Positions 52,601 through 63,839 of a stretch of DNA of 64,000 nt are shown here, piece by piece. Numbering within the stretch: position 1 is the first letter of the stretch; the number at the start of each line of letters is the position of its first letter. The stretch is from NCBI GenBank assembly GCA_002049455.2, contig KV919017.1:1-64000 (forward strand), in the 5' to 3' direction. Made by a program: the position numbers and the translations under genes. Source of the DNA: Porphyra umbilicalis (lineage: Eukaryota; Rhodophyta; Bangiophyceae; Bangiales; Bangiaceae). The notes below the pieces were generated by a model. It was given only the letters and a program-made list of their open reading frames with translations. It was not told the DNA's origin and made no database searches.

Positions 52601-54951
52601 CGACCAGTGTGGCTCCGAATGGATTGTGGAAGGGCGTGGTTTGTTGTGGTGCTGGGTTGTTTTGTCAGGCAGAGAGCGGTGTGCGAGCAGAGCGTGTGTC
52701 TGTTCTACGAAACGCAAGTCATGTATTTTTATCAAGCCTTCTAACGCGGGAACGAAGAGAGAGAGAAGATAGGTACGGACAAGGTCGCCGCTGCCGCTCC
52801 CAACCAGGTATACATGGTGGGGCCATGCGAAAGGAGCCCGCCTCCGCCTCCTTACGCCCACATCAGCCGTGCCGACCAGACGCACCGCGATGCAAGCGAC
52901 AATCGGCGCGGCGGTGGCGACCGCCAGCAGCAGGACGGCGGCGCCCACATGGGAGGAGGAGAGCTGCTAACGGGGATGTCGTCCACGGTAAGCGGCGGGG
53001 GTGCGCTCCGAATGCCGCCACTGCCGGCCACCGCGCTAGCCGCCATCGGGTCGCCTCCTGGCGGCGTGTTGCCACCGTCATCGTCGCCGACGCCGCCACC
53101 GCCACTGTCCAATCCCTCTCCGGCAGGGCGGCGGCAGTTACCACGTCTCCTCGAAGTCCTCCGCCTCGGACAGGAGGAGTTCGTGTCGATGAAGGTCCTC
53201 CTCCGCGCCCGGCACGCGGACGGCGCCGCTCGCGGCCGCCGTCGGCAAAGGTAGCGCAGCCGATGCTGTCGTCGCCGCACCCGCCGCCGCTCCCGTCGTA
53301 CGTGGTCCACCTCCCGACGTCCCTGCCGCGGAGCGGTCCACCAGCTCGCTCGCGGCCGCGGAACCAGTTGTCACCCCCGTCGGGGCCCGAGACGCAGGCG
53401 TCCCCGCCGTGAACAAAACCGATGAAGCCCCCGCCGACGACGAAACCGCCAACGCCCCAGCCGAGGACGGTCCCGCTGGCGCCCCCTCCGTGGACATACC
53501 AGTTGGCTCCCTCGCTGCAGCCGCAGCCGCCGAAGAAAGAAGCTCTTGATGGAGGGGGGGAGTCTCAATGGGGGCGTGGCGAGCGTGGCACGGGGGAGAC
53601 GCGCACATCACGACACCGAGCGACATGGAGCAGTATCAAGGTGCCGCTCAGCGGCCACCTCAGTCGAGGCGCTGGGGGGACGGAGGGACAAATCATAGAG
53701 GGGAGGGGAAGCGGACGAGGCAAGCTCACGTTGGGAGTCGTCGGGACGGGAGCCACCAGGGCCACGACATGCGACCTCCTCATTGCAACTATCCATCGGG
53801 TCAGGGTGCCAGAACGATAGCTAAGTGCGGAGGGAAAAAAAGCGGAGCAAACACAGAGACGAGTGGCCTCGGAAGCAACGAGTGGCGAACACGGCACTGC
53901 CGTCGGAGCAGCTCAGCGTGAACAAAGTCGCGTGGCAGGCAGGTCGCGTGGCGCGATACACAATGCTTGTCGCAGGGGAGGTCCGGCGCTTGGATCAATC
54001 GGAAGCCCCACTGTATCCCCGACTGGAACGAAAAGTACATTCATTCTGGGACATCCCTTGGGCCAGCCGTTCGGGATCGAGTGGCTGGGGATCGCGATCA
54101 TAATTTTCCAGTAGTCGGCATCTCCGACGCTGCTGCCGCGACTGTCCCAGGCGTCCCTAGAAAAGCCATACAGAGCCTGTTCTGTGACCAGCCCCAGACA
54201 GAACGTGAAACGCACTGTTTTCTCTCTGTAAATCCCAGGCTCCCAGAGGTCGCTGCCTCAGCACCCCTGGAGAGGATCCTGATCGACAGAAAGGGCCTTT
54301 CTGGGCGCGTTCAATAGGTGTGGCGGAGCACTCGAAGGCACACGTTCAGCGTCCATGGCCTGATATCGGCCTCTCGCAAGGGCCCCTCCCGCCTTGTGCC
54401 CCCCCCCCGCCCTTTCGAGAGTGTCACAAGACGCGCTCTCACCTTGCTTTCTGGCAGCCAACAGCGTCCGCAACGGCTTTGATGCAGATCGGCGCATCCG
54501 CATTTCCACCGTCCGCCACCACCATGATGATGTATTCCCCGCCGAGCCCGCGTGGCCCTGCCGCTGACAACGCCGCACGCGCGCACGAGATCGCGCGCCG
54601 ATGCGAGTGCGGGCGTGGCTCGCCATCTCGCTTGGGGTCCCCTAGGGTGGGGTCAGCTCTCGAGTCGGCGGCGGTGGCGGCCCAGGCCCGCCTGTCTTCT
54701 GTGTGGACCACTGACGGCACGCCGCCTGGGCTCATACGCAGGCCGTTGTTACCTGGGTTCCTAGGACCTGCAATTCTTGCGTGAATCAACGATTTTTGCA
54801 CGACCCCTCTGCCCCTCGTTCACCCGCCATCGAGGAGGGCTGGCACTCACAGCGAAAGCAGCAGACAGTCTCAGTAAAGGTCCTGTCGGAAAGCAAGCGC
54901 GCCAACCATGGGGCGCGCAGCTCTTTGTCCCGCGGCGCGCCTGCCGGTTGC
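49648..54951. other. 5.3-kb stretch without a supported gene
   Basis: Many overlapping ORFs, none with a domain. The best minus-strand candidate (53138-53626, ending LLLSEAEDFEETW) is mostly Ala/Gly/Ser/Thr and cannot be distinguished from chance. A short dispersed repeat copy lies at 50888-50965. Near 51230-51300 is an AT-rich patch (GATATATTTTAACATATTTG). Confidence 0.35.
50888..50965 (+). repeat. short dispersed repeat D, copy 1
   Basis: About 75 bp including GGATCCACTGGCTTCG and GGCATTGGACGC match 62765-62845 in the opposite orientation at roughly 85-90 percent by eye. Confidence 0.7.
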
Positions 54952-55296
54952 GATGGCGGGGGGTCAGCCGGCGGCGCCAGCGGGGGGTCAGCCGGCGGCG
55001 CCAGCGGGGGGTCAGCCGGCGGCGCCAGCGGGGGGTCAGCCGGCGGCGCCAGCGGGGGGTCAGCCGGCCGCGCCAGCGGGGGAGCAGCCGGCGGCGCCAG
55101 CGGGGGAGCAGCCGGCGGCGCCAGCGGGGGAGCAGCCGGCGGCGCCAGCGGGGGAGCAGCCGGCGGCGCCAGCGGAGGAGCAGCCGGCGGCGCCAGCGGG
55201 GGAGCAGCCGGCGGCGCCAGCGGGGGAGCAGCCGGCGGCGCCAGCGGGGGAGCAGCCGGCGGCGCCAGCGGGGGAGCAGCCGGCGGTGACGGCGGG
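54952..55296. repeat. 24-bp minisatellite
   Basis: About 14 direct copies of a 24-bp unit, GGGTCAGCCGGCGGCGCCAGC type in the left third and GGAGCAGCCGGCGGCGCCAGC type in the rest. The unit is a multiple of three, so several frames on both strands stay open (for example an eight-residue GGQPAAPA repeat), none credible alone. Confidence 0.92.
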
Positions 55297-55345
55297 AGCA
55301 CTGATGGCAGTGACGGAGGAGAGGCGGAGCGCGGTGCGGGTGAAT

Positions 55346-55660
55346 GCACTGGTGGTGGGTCGGTTTCTTGTCCGCGTCGTCGTTGCTTTAGCAGAAGTGC
55401 AGGCGGTAGGTAGGCGGGCGGTAGTGACCGTGGCAGCTGGCCATCTCCGAGGCAGTAGTAGCAACTCCCCGGCTGTTCCGTGTGGTGACGGTGCGGGTGG
55501 ACGCACTAGTGGTGGGTCGGTTTCTGGTCCGCGTCGTCGTTGCTTTGGCTGAAATGCCGGTGGTAGGTAGGCGGGCGGCAGTGACCGTGGCAGCTCGCCA
55601 CCACCGAGGCAGCGTAACAACTCCCCGGCTGTTCCGGGTGGCGACCGCTGTCGTGAAGCA
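55346..55660. repeat. 157-bp tandem duplication
   Basis: GCACT(G/A)GTGGTGGGTCGGTTTCT recurs at 55346 and 55503, and the matching sequence extends through AACTCCCCGGCTGTTCCG in both units. Follows the 24-bp array; no coding function seen. Confidence 0.85.
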
Positions 55661-56310
55661 GGGCGGTCAGCGCTGGTACTACCGTGCAGCCGACACGGGA
55701 CTACTCTTTGATTGCTGCCCTAGCAGTACGAATATGATGCAGGGGACTTGTTTCCTTGGTGTTCCTTTCTTTAGTTTGTTGGCTGGTTGTTCTTTCTGTG
55801 GGTGACACCCGAGCATAGGCGGCGGCGCGGCCCCGCCTGTCGTGCAGGTAGACAGTGGTGCAAAGTGCTCTTCTCATTTCACATCGCCGCCGCGTCCTAG
55901 TTTCCCTTCTTTCGTCGCCCTGCGTCTTCTGGCTGATCGCCCACTTGGCGGGACGTTGGGGTCCTTTGGTATCATAGGCACCTATGGCACGAGGCCACGC
56001 GTACGCGAAGTAAAGAAAGTCTGTTTCTTATACCATACTACTATAAAAGGCGGCGCTGCATCTGTCAACATCACCCAGTCCCCCTTTCGTCGACAACTCA
56101 GCCGTGCAGCATTGAAGACGCGCCTCCGGCACTGCCCGTCACACTGCACCCCCAATCACACTGCAGTGCTCAGTGACACCAAGCGCCCCAACGCTCCCCG
56201 CATTTGGAGCTACACGGGCTCCGGAAGCGCACACCGCAGCAGTTCGGCCCAGTGAACAACCCACTACGCCAGTCCCGCCTTGCCGTCGCCACTTGACGTG
56301 CGTCCACGCG
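55661..56310. other. short stretch without a supported gene
   Basis: Only small overlapping frames. TATACCATACTACTATAAAAGG near 56032 contains a TATA-like TATAAAA on the plus strand, but no credible plus-strand gene follows. Confidence 0.3.
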
Positions 56311-56907
56311 TCACTCGCGGACTTGCCCTCCCTCGTTACCCGATGCGCCGGGGGGGGGGCGAGCAGCCCCAGCAGCATGCGCGTCAATAATCGCCTGCGG
56401 GATGGGAAGAGCCCGGGGTGTGAAGTTGACGTCGTCAGCGACGCGAAAGATGGCGTTGGCCCATGTCAGGCTGCCGGCCGACGCCGTCGCCCGGGTCCTC
56501 GTCAAGCTCGCGGCTCCTGCCGCCGCCAACGCGACGACGGCTTCACTCTCGTGGAACGACCCCGACAAAGCGGTCGACAGGTTGCCATACGACTCTGCGG
56601 TCTTGTCCGCCATGCACGCGGCGTGGGTTGCGGCAGCAGCTGCCTTGAGGAAAGCGTCGATCGCCAGCAGCGCCGAGGCGGAGGCCTCCTCCGACGCTTG
56701 TTGCACAGAGATGTTAAAATTGGTGGGGGGACGTGGCAGCGTCAGGTAGGGGTAGGGCGGATTGACCGCCGCCGCAGGGGCAGCCGGCACCACACCAGGT
56801 GCGGGAGCGGTGACCGCGGTGGATGTTGGCGCGGTGGGAGGGGGAGTCCGCGGGGGGGTTGTCAGAGGGGCGGGGGCCACGAGCACAGACACAGGGACGG
56901 GTGCCAT
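56311..56907 (-). CDS. unidentified Ala-rich protein
   Basis: The minus-strand frame is open from 57186; the Met at 56907 (MAPVPVSVLVAP) is the likeliest start, giving about 198 residues. Residues 1-60 are Pro/Thr-rich; residues 70-160 (NFNISVQQASEEASASALLAIDAFLK ...) look like Ala-rich helices with varied side chains; an ISVQQ start and WANAIFRVADDVNF near the end argue against pure low complexity. No family recognised. It lies about 1 kb upstream, on the same strand, of nothing identifiable, and may be a fragment of a larger transposon-borne gene. Confidence 0.35.
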   Translation of the reverse strand: MAPVPVSVLVAPAPLTTPPRTPPPTAPTSTAVTAPAPGVVPAAPAAAVNPPYPYLTLPRPPTNFNISVQQASEEASASALLAIDAFLKAAAAATHAACMADKTAESYGNLSTALSGSFHESEAVVALAAAGAASLTRTRATASAGSLTWANAIFRVADDVNFTPRALPIPQAIIDAHAAGAARPPPGASGNEGGQVRE

Positions 56908-57186
56908 GCGAGCGTGCAGCGGGGAATAGGGGCAAGAGCAGGGAAGCGGATGTCGACTTGGCAGGGAAGCGAATGTCGACTTGGCAGTGAAGCGGGAGTC
57001 TGGAAAGGCAACCTGGCCGACGATGCGGGCAGGCACGCCGCCGACGCACCCGGGCACGCCAAGACTGCCTGACTGGCGACAGATACAGGAGATGCAAAGA
57101 CGCCAAATGCATCTACCTAGAGCATTTGTTTCCGTATCATCAGATTGCCCATCCAGTTTGTCCGAACCTCGTCGAGAACACGCCAT

Positions 57187-57944
57187 ATGGGCCCGTAACA
57201 GATCATGATTGATTCACAAAAACATGCTCATTACCGGATATGCAGGGCTACTTTGGACTTGTCGAGCCGTTCTTCCTGATGCAAACCGTCACCATGGAAT
57301 TCATTGTGCACGCTGTGCGCGCCCTTTTTGTGGAGCCGGAACCGTCTCCCGTTTCCCGTTGCGTGGCCAGCCAGGCGGCCAGGCGGCCTTCTCATTATCT
57401 GGCCAGAGCAGGCGGACATCATGAGAGGCCCGGGTGTCCTGCGGCCTGGCATCGGGGCAGCAAGCTCGTCACTGACCCCACGGCACCGCGGATTGGGCTG
57501 CCACTGCCGCTCCTTGATTCACATGGGACAGAGTGTGTACCCTGTTGACTCCTGGAACTTCTCAAGCGACAGTCTTCGAGAAAGCCTTCCGCTCCGGCCC
57601 ATCCCTCGCGCACTGTAACCGCTTTCTGTCATAGACCGCGGCGGCTGCAGCCGCACGTCGGACAACCCACGGACCAAGCCAACTGTTTAACTGTAAAATT
57701 AGACTACCCCAATGTACTTGACACGTACAGGTGTGCAATACTCATGACCTGGAGTTGCACATCTGTTGATTGACCGACAGTGAGAAAATCTGCAATCGTG
57801 ACCTGTGAACCGTGAAATCGCGGGCTTGGCAGGGAGCTGCAGCCACGCCCGAAAGGACAGTGACGCAAAGTCGAGGGTATGAGGAACACGACGCACAACA
57901 ACACAAGGAGAGAGATATGCTCAACAAGATATATGTACCACACG
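57187..57944. other. short stretch without a supported gene
   Basis: No ORF longer than about 100 codons and no repeat noticed. Lies between two minus-strand ORF regions and could contain the promoter of the one at 56311-56907. Confidence 0.3.
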
Positions 57945-60900
57945 CTACGAAGCGAACGCGATATGCTCGCAGGACCACACAACCTCGCTCCCAAGCAGGT
58001 CTGCCAGGCGCTTCGTTCTGCGCCGCCGACCGGGTAGAGCATACCGACTCTGTGAAGGATACTTGTACAATGCATCAGACACGGCATGGACAGAAACAAC
58101 AACAACATCAGGATCTACAGGAATGCCGTGAAAAACCTTTCTGCTCTTCACGAGCCTCGTCTTGGCCACCACCTTGCCGGCCGACGACAAAAGGTCGCAC
58201 TCAGAGGAGTCGGGGCGACCAGCGACCGACACCGCCAACCGTACGACGGGCTCCGCCTCCCCCGCGTCGCCTTCCTCGTCGGCAGCGTTCTCGATGCGGC
58301 TCCGAAGCCGCTCGCTCAGGCGGCGCTGCCTCTTCGACGCGGGCGGCCTGTCAGCCGCGCCTACGGGCGCGCCCCGCGTGGTCGCGACACGTTTGCGACC
58401 CTTCCCCGGCGGGGATAATTCGCCGGCCGACATTGGGGAGTGTGCCAGGTGCTCCGTGACGACCGGTAAGCCCGTCGTTGGCGAGGAGAAGAACGACACG
58501 CTCCGGGTAATGTACCCACTCCGTCGCGTCGACGCCGTGGCCGTGGACGGTTCCCCGCTATCAGCCGCCTCGAGCGGGCGCGGCTCACATGCGCCGGTGG
58601 GACTGGGTGGCGGTGGCGTGTCCGTCAGGGGATGTTGTAAGAGGGCGGCCAATGGGGCGGATGCCTTGTCGACCGACGGGGACGGCGGCTTGGGCGCAGC
58701 GGCAGAGGCGACCGTCAGTGGGGGAGTTCGCGCCTTGAACGGGTTTTTCCTCCGGGCACGGCCGCTCATCGCCGCTGCCGCGGGTCCTTCCGAAGAGAGC
58801 TTGCCCGTCCGAGTCGGCGTCGACGTCGCGGAGGTGACCAAGGGAGCTGCCTCATCAGCAACCGTCGGCACTGGTGGAACCGGCGTCACGTTCACGCCTG
58901 GTGTTGATGGCGGCGGTGCCATCCCCAGCGCCGCCGCAGCCACGGCTGTTAACGTGGCACAAGAAAAAGGCGCCGCCGGTGTCGTCCATGGAGCATCTTG
59001 CTCCAGCTGCCCCCGTGCGGACAGCGTCACGACCGGCGTGGACGATGGTAGAAGTGTAGTCAGCAGCGCGGAAGGTGGTTGAGGTGGAGCGGGCGGCGCA
59101 AACGGTGGTGCCGCTGCCTTGGCAGGAGCCGGCGGTGGTGCCGGTGCCTCGGAGGGAGACGACACTTGCGGCGGAGCCTGAGAGCTTGGCGGCGTTGATC
59201 GACGTGCTTGAGACGGACGCGAAGATGGCGATGGTGCCTCGGGCGCAGCGGAAAGTGAGCGTGCTTTCACCACAGCAGGCTGTTGCGGCGACGCCAGCCG
59301 TGTGGTCGGCGCCGACGCAGACGCTGACTGCGGCAGGGACGCAACCACCGACGCTCGGGGTGCGAGTGGTACAGCCGGCTGCACGGGTCGCGGGGGTGGT
59401 TTGGCCGCTGATGCTTGCTGCCGTGGCTGCACGACCGCCGACGCAGGCGTCGGGGGTGGTAGGGCCGCCAACGCGGGCGGCGGTGGTGGTGCGAGAGGTA
59501 CAGCCGGCGGCACGAGTCGCGGGGGTGGTTTGGCCGCTGATGCTTGCTGCCGTGGCTGCACGATCGCCGACGCAGGCGTCGGCGGTGGTAGGGCCGCCAA
59601 CGCGGGCGGCGGTGGTGGTGCGAGAGGTACAGCCGGCGGCACGGGCCGCGGGGGTGGTTTGGCCGCTGGTACTTGCTGCCGTGGCTGCACGACCGCGGAC
59701 GCAGGCGTCGGTAGTGGTAGGGCCGCCAACGCGGGCGGCGTTGATGGTGCGACGCGAGCCGTTCTGGAAGTTCCTGGAGCCGCGGCCCGTGGTGAAGCAG
59801 CAGTTGCGGCTGACGCCGCTGAAGCAGCCCGCACCGGTTTGCGAGCAGGTGCCTTCCCGCGACCGCTCTCGGTGGATCTAAGAGCGTAAGGTGTTTCCTT
59901 ACCGTCACCTCGCCCGGTTGGGGGGAGCTCAGACGTGGTTGCCTTGCTGGCGGCGCGGCCTGTGGCCGGGGGTGCCAGGGGTGGCAGAGGTGCAAGCAAT
60001 GGGGGTGGGGGAATGCGAGTGAGGTGAGTAGGGGGGTTGGATCCTTTGAACACGTGGTCGCGCGGACGAATCGGAGTGTTGGAGAAGGTTGCATCTTCGG
60101 GCAACGGAACGACTTGGAGCGCAGCGAACGCCGATGCGGAGGGCGCCACCCGCGGTGCCGCTCGAAGCGCTCTTAAGGATTCCAGGGAGGGCGCTTGTTG
60201 ACGCCGACCGCCAACGAGCTCCTTGGGCTTGTGCTTGGATAGATAAACGTCAAACGCCACCCGCGCCGAGTCCTCCATCTGCAGCATCACAACGAGGTGT
60301 GCGAGGCGAATGTCTGTCGTGACCTTGTCCCTCGGGCAGAAGAAGCCCGGTAACGACACCGTCGTCGGTCGCGCGAACGCGTCCACGCGCGTGCGGTTGT
60401 CGGCCTTCTTCCGCATCTCGTACGAAAGCTGGATGCGCAGCGACCACACCTCCTTGTCCGCCTTGCGCGGCCACCACTCGAGCCTTGTTCTGGCCAGGGG
60501 CACGCTCAAACCAAGGGCATCCGCAATGGCATTGCCCAGCACGGGCATCAGGTTGCGCAGGTGCGTCTTCACGTTGCCCATGTCGATGAGCTTTTTCACC
60601 CTCGCGAGGGTGTCCCGCGATGGCGCAATCTCCGCCGGCTGGCGCGCGACAATGGGCGCCTTGCTTTGCGTTGACCGCCAGGTACCGGGGCCACCGGCGC
60701 GTAATGAGGGCACCACTGCTCAGCGGAGAGCCTCCTCCTGCCCCCCCGCCGCCGTACTTGCTGCCCAGGAAGAGGTACGGGCGGCAGCCCCAGAAACAGC
60801 AGCGGAGGAAGACCCGTTGTTGTTGACAGCAGCCCGTCTGACGGCTTGGTCTCTAGCTCCTAGTCCGGCGGCACCGGGTGCGGCGGCAGTGGTCGCCGCA

Positions 60901-62123
60901 GGTGTGAGCGTGCCGTCGGTGAGAAAAGAAATGGGCATCCGGCCGGCTACAGCGGCACGGATGATGGCGTCGGCCAACTCGTCATCGTCGTCGCCCTCGT
61001 CGTCCGTGGCGTCGTCAACAACCGCAGCGGCAGCGGCCGCGGCGCGGGCCTCGGCGTCCTCCTCCCCAGGCCCATGGCCTTCGTCTGGCGTTGTTGGCAG
61101 AGCGGTGCTCGGCGAGGCTCGTTGGACCGCCGCGCCACTGTCGGACCTCACGAATGTCCCGTCCCGGATGTCGGACGCACTTGTCGGGTCGTACATGCTC
61201 CTCCGTCGCTCCTCGCCACCCAAAGATCTTGCGCGTCTTGAGCCGCCCGCACTTACTTCCCCATCGTCCAACCCCCCACGTGGGTCACTCGTTGCCGCGC
61301 GTCGACGCCGAGCGCCGTGGGAGCTCGGGAGTTCGAAGGCGGCGCCGGATAGCATTGCACTCCCCGACTCCACAAAGCGGTAAACCATGTGCAACACCCG
61401 CTTTGCGGAGCTCTTGAGCACTTGCTTGTCCTCAAACACCGGGAGCCAGAACACGTCGCCCTTGGTGTCATGGCCGGAAACGTGCACGTGCCAGCTGAAG
61501 TTGGGGTAGTCTGCCGTCAACGCCTGGAGCAGGGTCATGATCTGGACGATGCGCCGGACGCCGGCCTGTGTGATGGGCCCCCGCCGGGTAGATCTGGCGT
61601 GCAGCTTGCAGGCCAGGTCCGCAGCCAAATTGGAAATGGAGGGGGGCTTGGTGGAGGCGGGTGGGTCCGTAGCGGGTCGGTCGGGGCCAGGTTGCGTGGG
61701 GTCGGTTCCGGCGTGGGCAGGAGTGGCGGCCGCCGGTCGGGCAGGGCAGGGAGTGGGGGCGGCTCTTCGGACAGGCGCGGGAGTGGCGGCGGCTGGCGAG
61801 ACGGGGGTGGGTCGGGCGGAGGCCGGTCGAGCACTAGTGGTGGTGCGGGGTCGGCCGACGAGTTGGCCATGATGAAGGGGGTCCGGTTCCAGCCCGATGT
61901 GGAGAACAGAGGGGGGGGATGGCCGCGGGGAGAACGAACCGAGCAGCAGCAGCAAGCTGCGTATGCACGGCAGGAAGGGGAGACCGGGCGGAGGCGGGTG
62001 TGGGGAAGCGGGTTGCGAAGCACGAGGAGGGTCAAACATACACCATACAACACACGATTGCACGCATGCGTGCAGCCGACCAACAACCGTTGTGCACGCA
62101 CTGTCCAGGGGCCATTGCTCCAC
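57945..62123 (-). pseudogene. large unidentified ORF with one in-frame TGA, probably transposon-derived
   Basis: A single minus-strand frame of about 1390 codons runs from 62123 to 57945, interrupted only by TGA at 60720-60722. The true start is unclear; a Met in another frame near 61870 (MANSSADPAPP) may be the original. Segments with varied composition: LAADLACKLHARS ... YPNFSWHVHVSGHD (about 61440-61630), and after the stop VKTHLRNLMPVLGNAIADAL and FFCPRDKVTTDIRLAHLVV. The middle is Pro/Ala-rich and holds three 129-bp repeats. The C-terminus, GKVVAKTRLVKS, VFHGIPVDPDVVVVSVH and KRLADLLGSEVVWSC, resembles the VHGxPL ... LG.. WP domain found at the ends of some plant CACTA/Ulp1 transposon proteins. 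That resemblance is weak, and function is unknown. Confidence 0.5.
59391..59777 (-). repeat. 129-bp tandem repeats inside the large ORF
   Basis: CGGGGGTGGTTTGGCCGC recurs at about 59391, 59520 and 59649, a period of 129 bp or 43 codons. Each unit encodes a Pro-rich block (LAALPPPTPAS, VQPRQQ, AAKPPPR). The period keeps the reading frame. Confidence 0.9.
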
Positions 62124-63526
62124 AGGTACAAGTGCGTGGTGATCGGCAGAGGGCGGCCGGTCGGTCGCCGGGGCGGCGCCAGCGCGTGGGCTGCGGCGGT
62201 GCGGCGGGTGGCCCGCTCCCAGTGCCCCTGTTGCTGTCTACCGAGCCATGCCGACAGCGCGGCCTCGACCGCAGGATCTCGCTTGCACCGCGCCGGAACG
62301 CGCGCGCGCGCGCGCTGACAAGCAATCGCGCAAGCCTGGCGATTGGACGACGTGGCATGGCCTGAATATCGGGCCGGGGTCGAATCTGACCCCATTTGGT
62401 CCCATAGAATTGCTGGCGGCGGGTAGAGAATCAAGGATGACGCCAGCAAATGAATGGTCAAGGGCGAAGGGATCTGACGCCGGGTAGCCAATCAAAGCCG
62501 TGGGCAGCTGCCCGGCGGCAGCCGGACCAGCTGTGTACGGAGAAATGGTGGCCACCCGTTTTTGGCACGCCGTGGAGCAGAATTTGGCATGTCGAGGTCA
62601 CAACTAGTGGGTACCAGAGATGGGACGCCGAGAGGATCAGGCCGGAATCGTGAGCCCCGACCGGGCCACAGAAGGAGCAGGTAGGGGGGGAATACTGGCA
62701 CGTCATTGGTTGATACTATTGGCACGGCAAAAATGGCACGCCAAAGCGCGTGCCAAAGTACATCTGGAGGCCGTATGGGCGTCCAATGCCGCGTCTGAAG
62801 GCCACTGCACCTGCGAAGCCAGTGGATCCACTGAGTTCCTGGGCCTCAAAGTGTAGTGATGCACACATATACTTAGATAACGGGACTTGCTCTCCGTTCA
62901 GAGGTGGCAGTCTGCATTCGTGTTCTCAGGGATCTGAGGGCGTATTAGTGTTGAAAGGGTCGCGATGACGCTAAAAGCGAATGGAGTTACGTGGCTGAGA
63001 AGGACTGTCCTGCCACAGGGGTCACTGGGCCCGGACGGCGCCTGCCCCCGTGCCCCCTCTACCGCCCCCAGTTGCGCGCGGTGACAGCGCGCAGCGACTT
63101 CCGGGGCTTGATGCGCCCACCATGACCCGCGGGTGATCCTGCCTGCGCGCCGTCTTCTGTTGCGGTGGCGCATCGGCGGTTGCTGACGCCATCTAGTGGC
63201 GCGGTTACAGGCGCCTCGTCGCGCGGCGATCAGTCCCACCCGCCCGCCCGTGCGCCGTGTCGGCCTTCCTGCCCACCGTGCGCAGGTGCTCTGCGCGGCG
63301 GAGTGACGGCCTCTCCCGTGGGCGCCGCGCGACGCCGGCGGGCCGCCGCCGCTGCGGTGGCGGCGGCGGCACCCCTTTCCCCGCCCCACATTCTCCCCAC
63401 CACGGCAGCGTGGCTGTACGTACCCCCGTGCGCGCTCGCGGCTATGGAGCCGGCCGGCGTGCTCGGTGTCGATGCGTCGCCGAGCGCGCCACCGCCCTGA
63501 AGGCCAGGGTATTGCACGCACGTGCC
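62124..63526. other. stretch without a supported gene
   Basis: Contains the second copy of dispersed repeat D (62765-62845) and GC-rich simple sequence near 63290-63380. No ORF with a domain. Confidence 0.4.
62765..62845 (-). repeat. short dispersed repeat D, copy 2
   Basis: Reverse complement of 50888-50965, with a small palindrome CCAGTGGATCCACTGA at its centre. Confidence 0.7.
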
Positions 63527-63839
63527 TGGAATTGATTGTTTCCAAGTTCGCACTTGAAATCGTTCCAAAAGACCAGCACGCGGCAAGGTCGGTGTGATCT
63601 CATGAAGCAACGTCGGAAAGTTCTTTTCGGACGTTGCTTCGTGTGATCACATGTGATCACATGTGATCACATGTGATCACACGAAGCAACGTCGGAAAAC
63701 CACATGTGATCACATGTGATCACACGAAGCAACGTCGGAAAAGAACTTTCCGACGTTGCTTCATGAGATCACATCGACCTTGCCGCGTGCTGGTCTTGTG
63801 GAACGGTTTTAAGTGCGAATTTGGAAACAATCAATTCCA
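63527..63839. repeat. 313-bp palindrome with nested hairpins
   Basis: Left arm starts TGGAATTGATTGTTTCC at 63527; the right arm ends with its complement at 63839. Arms match over about 125 bp each with few mismatches. Each arm contains its own hairpin (GAAGCAACGTC(C/G)GAAA ... TTCCGACGTTGCTTC), and the centre is a run of GTGATCACAT palindromes. It lies next to dispersed repeat R and may be a foldback element; no target duplication found. Confidence 0.9.

Noticed and set aside
54781-55552. Three overlapping ORFs of about 190-215 codons at the 24-bp minisatellite
   Set aside because: Same artefact: the repeat length keeps all frames open on both strands.
56311-56907. Possible homology between this ORF and the N-terminal part of the helicase-like ORF at 30514-32555 (HSFESSEV versus GSFHESEA and nearby Ala-rich helices)
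   Set aside because: Too short and compositionally biased to support without an alignment search.
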